Shown here in pieces: positions 28,833-30,671 of a stretch of DNA of 30,671 nucleotides. The stretch comes from an uncultured Bacilli bacterium. GTDB lineage: Bacteria; Bacillota_I; Bacilli_A; RF39; UBA660. The notes below the pieces were generated by a model. That model saw only the letters and a program-made list of their open reading frames with translations, searched no databases and had not been told where the DNA came from. The position numbers were made by a program, and so were the translations under genes. How positions within the stretch are numbered: position 1 is the first letter of the stretch; every line of letters begins with the position of its first letter. The stretch lies in NCBI GenBank assembly GCA_934177995.1, contig CAKPPW010000017.1:1-30671 (forward strand). Direction: 5' to 3'.

Positions 28833-29135
28833 CTAAATATTATAATTATATTCATCTTTTATTGATTCAAAGAAATTTTCTTTTTCTTCGTAGCTCATAT
28901 CATAATATTTTGCAACACTTATAACGTTAGATAAGCTATAACATCCTATAATCTCTGAATCTTCTTCTAAATCATTATATGTATTTTTTAAAATACAATA
29001 TTCATTATTTTTATTAACCTTGTAGTTATAATTAGACTCATCATCTAATATCTTTCTAAGATACATCTTAGCTTCATCTAAACTATCAAATTTCATATAA
29101 ATATTTTCTATTTCATATTCTACTTTATTTTTCAT
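28833..29135 (-). CDS. small acidic protein in the cargo operon
   Basis: A 100-residue, strongly acidic protein (EYEIENIYMKFDSLDEAKMY, ending FFESIKDEYNYNI). AAGGAATAAAT precedes the ATG at 29135; the frame extends upstream to 29162 without a site. The F-x-S-L-x-E-A-x-x-Y helix start resembles IFRNLKDAEDYY in the neighbouring gene, so the two may share a domain. Being small, acidic and in the region after the endolysin, where anti-defence genes often lie, it could be an anti-CRISPR or similar inhibitor. This is inference from context; no known family was recognised. Confidence 0.65.
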   Translation of the reverse strand: MKNKVEYEIENIYMKFDSLDEAKMYLRKILDDESNYNYKVNKNNEYCILKNTYNDLEEDSEIIGCYSLSNVISVAKYYDMSYEEKENFFESIKDEYNYNI

Positions 29136-29167
29136 ATTTATTCCTTCTTTCCTTTCCAACATTTCAT

Positions 29168-29725
29168 TTATTGAATAAATGAATAATCATCTTTTAATAA
29201 TTTCATTTTATCAATATCATAATCACTATTTTTAATTTCTTCATCAGAGAAATCTTTTAAATAGTATTCATAAAGTTCTTTGTAATCTGAGTATCTATTA
29301 TTATCTTGAATTTTATCTTCTAATTCAATACTATTATAATAATCTTCAGCATCTTTTAAATTTCTAAAAATCTTTTCTTCTTTTGAAAAAATCATATCTC
29401 CAGAAGAAATCCAGTTTCCTCTTTTTTCAAAACCTTGTGTATTTTTAACAACTAAATATTTTTTCATTGCATCTCTTTTTCTCTCTAATTCATCCTTTGC
29501 TTCAAGTATAAATTCTCTTTTAGTCATCCCTAGATCACTCAGTAATTTGTCTAATTCTACTTTTTCGTTGTAGAACAAGTCTGTGTTAAATTGTGCTTTT
29601 GCCTTTCTTTTAAGTTGTTCTTTTCGATAATTGACATTATATTCCTTTTTATCAAATTTTTTCATCATTGACAAGCGAAATTTTCTTGTGTTAAAATATT
29701 TGGTGAAGAGGAGCTTTAGCTCCAT
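29168..29725 (-). CDS. cargo protein with ribbon-helix-helix-like start
   Basis: A 185-residue protein. The segment about 24-75 (KKFDKKEYNVNYRKEQLKRK, then FNTDLFYNEKVELDKLL and GMTKREFILEAKDEL) looks like a basic arm, a beta strand and two helices, as in ribbon-helix-helix regulators. The rest is acidic (IFRNLKDAEDYYNSIELEDK, ending MKLLKDDYSFIQ). It might bind the 18-bp palindrome in its own promoter, as Aca proteins do in anti-CRISPR operons. The start at 29725 overlaps the leader ORF by ten bases and lies within a hairpin. A later ATG (29665 or 29662) is possible. Confidence 0.6.
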   Translation of the reverse strand: MELKLLFTKYFNTRKFRLSMMKKFDKKEYNVNYRKEQLKRKAKAQFNTDLFYNEKVELDKLLSDLGMTKREFILEAKDELERKRDAMKKYLVVKNTQGFEKRGNWISSGDMIFSKEEKIFRNLKDAEDYYNSIELEDKIQDNNRYSDYKELYEYYLKDFSDEEIKNSDYDIDKMKLLKDDYSFIQ

Positions 29726-29729
29726 CTTC
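29705..29729 (-). promoter_or_regulatory. hairpin hiding the start codon of the cargo gene
   Basis: On the minus strand, GAAGA-T-GGAGCT pairs with AGCTCC-TCTTC around a UAA-containing loop: 11 bp with one bulge. The AUG of 29725 lies in the stem and the UAA of the leader ORF in the loop. A ribosome finishing the leader would open the hairpin. Confidence 0.55.
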
Positions 29730-29814
29730 TAAAAGTTTTTTTTACCTTGTGTTTTCTTAAAATTTGAAAATGCAAGGTTATTTTTATTTTTCCTAATTTA
29801 ATAGAAAATTTCAC
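29716..29814 (-). CDS. basic leader peptide, 32 residues
   Basis: A GTG start eight bases behind AAAGGAG. The product (start MKFSIKLGKIKITLHF) is very basic, ending RRWS, with alternating hydrophobic residues suggesting a beta strand. It ends within the start region of the next gene, so translational coupling is likely. I recall similar short peptides in other Bacillota mobile elements, but their function is unknown to me. Confidence 0.5.
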   Translation of the reverse strand: MKFSIKLGKIKITLHFQILRKHKVKKTFRRWS

Positions 29815-29837
29815 TCTTTCATCTCCTTTCTGATATT

Positions 29838-29866
29838 AGTATATCACACAACCTAGGTTGTGTCAA
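29838..29866 (-). promoter_or_regulatory. cargo operon promoter with 18-bp palindromic operator
   Basis: On the minus strand, TTGACA (29861-29866), 17 bases, TATACT (29838-29843). The spacer contains the perfect palindrome ACACAACCTAGGTTGTGT (29846-29863), which overlaps the -35 box by three bases. A dimeric repressor bound there would block RNA polymerase. Confidence 0.85.
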
Positions 29867-29923
29867 TGTGCATTTTTAAGAAAATTAAAAAGTTATTACG
29901 AAATAGTTGTAGTGAGAGCTAAA

Positions 29924-29962
29924 AACTCAGGTTACTAATAATAGTAGCTTGAGTTCTTTTTT
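29924..29962 (+). terminator. diverged copy of the late terminator
   Basis: AACTCAGGTTACT pairs with AGTAGCTTGAGTT (13 bp, two G-T pairs), then seven T. It shares ACTCAGGTTACTAATA and GAGTTCTTTTTTT with 28576-28617. The minus strand also has five T, so it may stop transcripts in both directions. Confidence 0.75.
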
Positions 29963-29990
29963 TATTTTTTTCTAAAATTTGTGAAAAGAA

Positions 29991-30041
29991 AGTGAATTTT
30001 AAAAATTCACTCTAAATTTATACTGAATTTGTTAAATTCAG
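29991..30041. repeat. two adjacent palindromes sharing GAATTT
   Basis: AGTGAATTTTAAAAATTCACT (one base off a perfect palindrome, 29991-30011) and CTGAATTT-GTT-AAATTCAG (30023-30041). More AATTC copies follow at 30061-30102. They lie in the 349-base gap (29815-30163) that otherwise holds only the promoters and the terminator copy. Operator or protein-binding function is possible. Confidence 0.55.
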
Positions 30042-30109
30042 GGTACTTATTAACAATAAAATTCAAAATTCATTGATTTTCATAGCCTGAAAATGCAAAA
30101 TTCGGTTAT

Positions 30110-30138
30110 TTGACTAGAAATAGAAGATGTGCTATTAT
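30110..30138 (+). promoter_or_regulatory. sigma-A promoter of the last phage gene
   Basis: TTGACT (30110-30115), 17 bases, TATTAT (30133-30138). It gives the 30164 gene its own transcript, the usual sign of a moron expressed in the lysogen. Confidence 0.75.
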
Positions 30139-30163
30139 CATTTCCCGAGAGGAGGAAAATGGT

Positions 30164-30328
30164 ATGTATATGAGAATCTTAAAAAGTGCTGATGTAAAAA
30201 GATTCAATCAAATTACTGGAATAAAATCAGACAAAGTATTTATTTGTAAGGAAGAATCTAAATACTATGCAATAGTAGATATAGATAATAAGATTGAAAT
30301 CAATAAAGAGATAGCTATTTTGTTTTAG
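30164..30328 (+). CDS. small cargo protein, 54 residues
   Basis: AGGAGG lies eight bases before ATG 30164. The frame is open back to 30110, but that part overlaps the promoter and cannot be translated from it. The product (start MYMRILKSADVKRFNQITGI, later KVFICKEESKYYAIVDIDNK) looks like a small alpha/beta fold. It has its own promoter and terminator next to attR, so it is probably expressed in the lysogen. Its function is unknown; defence, anti-defence or regulation are all possible. Confidence 0.65.
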   Translation: MYMRILKSADVKRFNQITGIKSDKVFICKEESKYYAIVDIDNKIEINKEIAILF

Positions 30329-30338
30329 TTATCTTTTT
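30309..30338 (+). terminator. terminator overlapping the end of the last phage gene
   Basis: AGATAGCT/AGTTATCT (8 bp, one G-T pair) with a 10-base loop containing part of the stop region, then TTTT. Confidence 0.6.
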
Positions 30339-30549
30339 AACTTCAAGTATAATTTTTTTTAATCATTTTAGACCTTTTAATAGTTTATCAGGACATACTT
30401 TTTTCATTATTGGCAAGTTAAATTCTACATCTTATTTACATACTAAAATTATGATTTAGTTTGATTTTTAATGTACTTTATTGAATTAATTTATTGATAA
30501 ATAGCTACTTTTGTAGTAATATGTTCCTTGTTAAATGGAATATTTATCC
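30329..30549. other. gene-free phage arm next to attR
   Basis: Very AT-rich, with no ORF of note on either strand. It contains TTACATACTAA (30436-30446), matching the tandem repeats beside attL, so it is probably the second attP arm bound by integrase or host factors. Confidence 0.5.
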
Positions 30550-30569
30550 CTAACTGGGGCAGCCAATAA
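30550..30569 (+). repeat. attR core (20-bp direct repeat)
   Basis: CTAACTGGGGCAGCCAATAA, identical to 1222-1241. Upstream bases do not continue the tRNA, so this is the truncated copy. Confidence 0.95.
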
Positions 30570-30575
30570 GAATTT

Positions 30576-30597
30576 AACCCTTATAAAATAAGGGTTT
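30576..30597 (+). terminator. original bacterial tRNA-Gln terminator
   Basis: AACCCTTA/TAAGGGTT with loop TAAAA. It is the exact reverse complement of the hairpin at 1248-1268. It is now cut off from its tRNA by the prophage. Confidence 0.65.
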
Positions 30598-30671
30598 CAG
30601 ACTGTTGACAAATAATTTTTTGTTAATAGTCTTTTAATTTTAAGAAAAGTATTGTACAATAAATACGTAAG
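30598..30671. other. chromosomal flank right of attR
   Basis: Seventy-four bases of AT-rich intergenic DNA. TTGACAAA and TTTTGTTAA (about 30604-30626) form a loose palindrome, and TACAAT near the end may be a -10 box of a gene beyond the window. No coding region is visible. Confidence 0.4.

Larger units (their letters stand above)
1222..30569. mobile_element. complete temperate siphovirus prophage in tRNA-Gln
   Basis: The element is bounded by a perfect 20-bp direct repeat (CTAACTGGGGCAGCCAATAA) that begins inside the 3' end of the tRNA-Gln gene. An integrase gene lies directly inside the left end. Between the repeats come, in order, lysogeny, replication, packaging, head, tail, lysis and cargo genes, so no major module is missing. 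HK97-type portal, protease and capsid, a tape measure, Dit and tail hub indicate a long non-contractile tail. The tail-fibre cassette region at 25.8-26.2 kb is the only clearly damaged part, so the prophage may be inducible. Confidence 0.95.

Noticed and set aside
30110..30163. Longer start for the last phage gene at 30110
   Set aside because: It would overlap the gene's own promoter (30110-30138); the AGGAGG site supports 30164.
1306..30671. Toxin-antitoxin, restriction or abortive-infection genes of known families
   Set aside because: No recognisable motifs of such families were seen in any ORF. The small unknown proteins could still have such roles.

Overview
The window holds an almost certainly complete temperate siphovirus prophage of about 29.3 kb, integrated into the 3' end of a tRNA-Gln (anticodon CUG) gene, with a short piece of chromosome on each side. 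The host looks like a low-GC Bacillota (Bacilli/Erysipelotrichia or Clostridia type). This rests on the very AT-rich DNA (about 30% GC by eye), strong AGGAGG ribosome binding sites, sigma-A promoters of the TTGACA-17-TATAAT type, TGA used as stop, and phage families typical of that phylum (SpoVG, DnaD-like initiator, ArpU/RinA-like late regulator, P27 small terminase, HK97 portal/protease/capsid, PF05105 holin). Genus and species cannot be read from the sequence.

Layout. 1-1103: 3' part of a chromosomal gene with TPR-like repeats. 1163-1237: tRNA-Gln, whose last bases form attL; the 20-bp core recurs as attR at 30550-30569. 1306-4168: lysogeny module, with integrase and a small CI-like repressor on the minus strand, a Cro-like gene, a small membrane protein, and a minus-strand gene with a strong ribosome binding site. 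Between integrase and repressor lies a promoter-terminator unit that looks like a small RNA complementary to the leader of the membrane-protein gene. 4281-10976: early genes (DnaD-like initiator, DnaB-like helicase, SpoVG, a second tyrosine recombinase, many small unknown proteins) ending in an ArpU/RinA-like regulator. 11062-19538: packaging and head genes, with the tail assembly chaperone pair (G and frameshifted G-T) unusually placed before the terminase. 19624-26967: tail tape measure, Dit, a tail hub with an N-terminal six-motif Asp-box propeller, a baseplate protein with a sugar-binding end, then an odd tail-fibre locus: a short ORF with 19 perfect ATAC repeats, a hairpin, and three fibre-tip cassettes without ribosome binding sites. 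26982-28574: holin, DUF6275-like protein and CHAP endolysin. 28576-30338: cargo (moron) region between two related terminators, with a second candidate non-coding RNA, a minus-strand operon of small acidic proteins behind a promoter carrying an 18-bp palindrome, and a last small plus-strand gene before attR.

The CI/Cro pair presumably decides between lysogeny and growth. The early operon replicates the DNA, the ArpU-like protein probably turns on the late operon, and hairpin terminators inside the late operon suggest read-through control. The parts most worth a second look are the two candidate small RNAs, the repeat-based tail-fibre locus, the displaced frameshift chaperone, the propeller-hub fusion, and the palindrome-controlled cargo operon, which resembles anti-CRISPR loci in layout only. 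All function calls come from reading motifs by eye; no database search was run.
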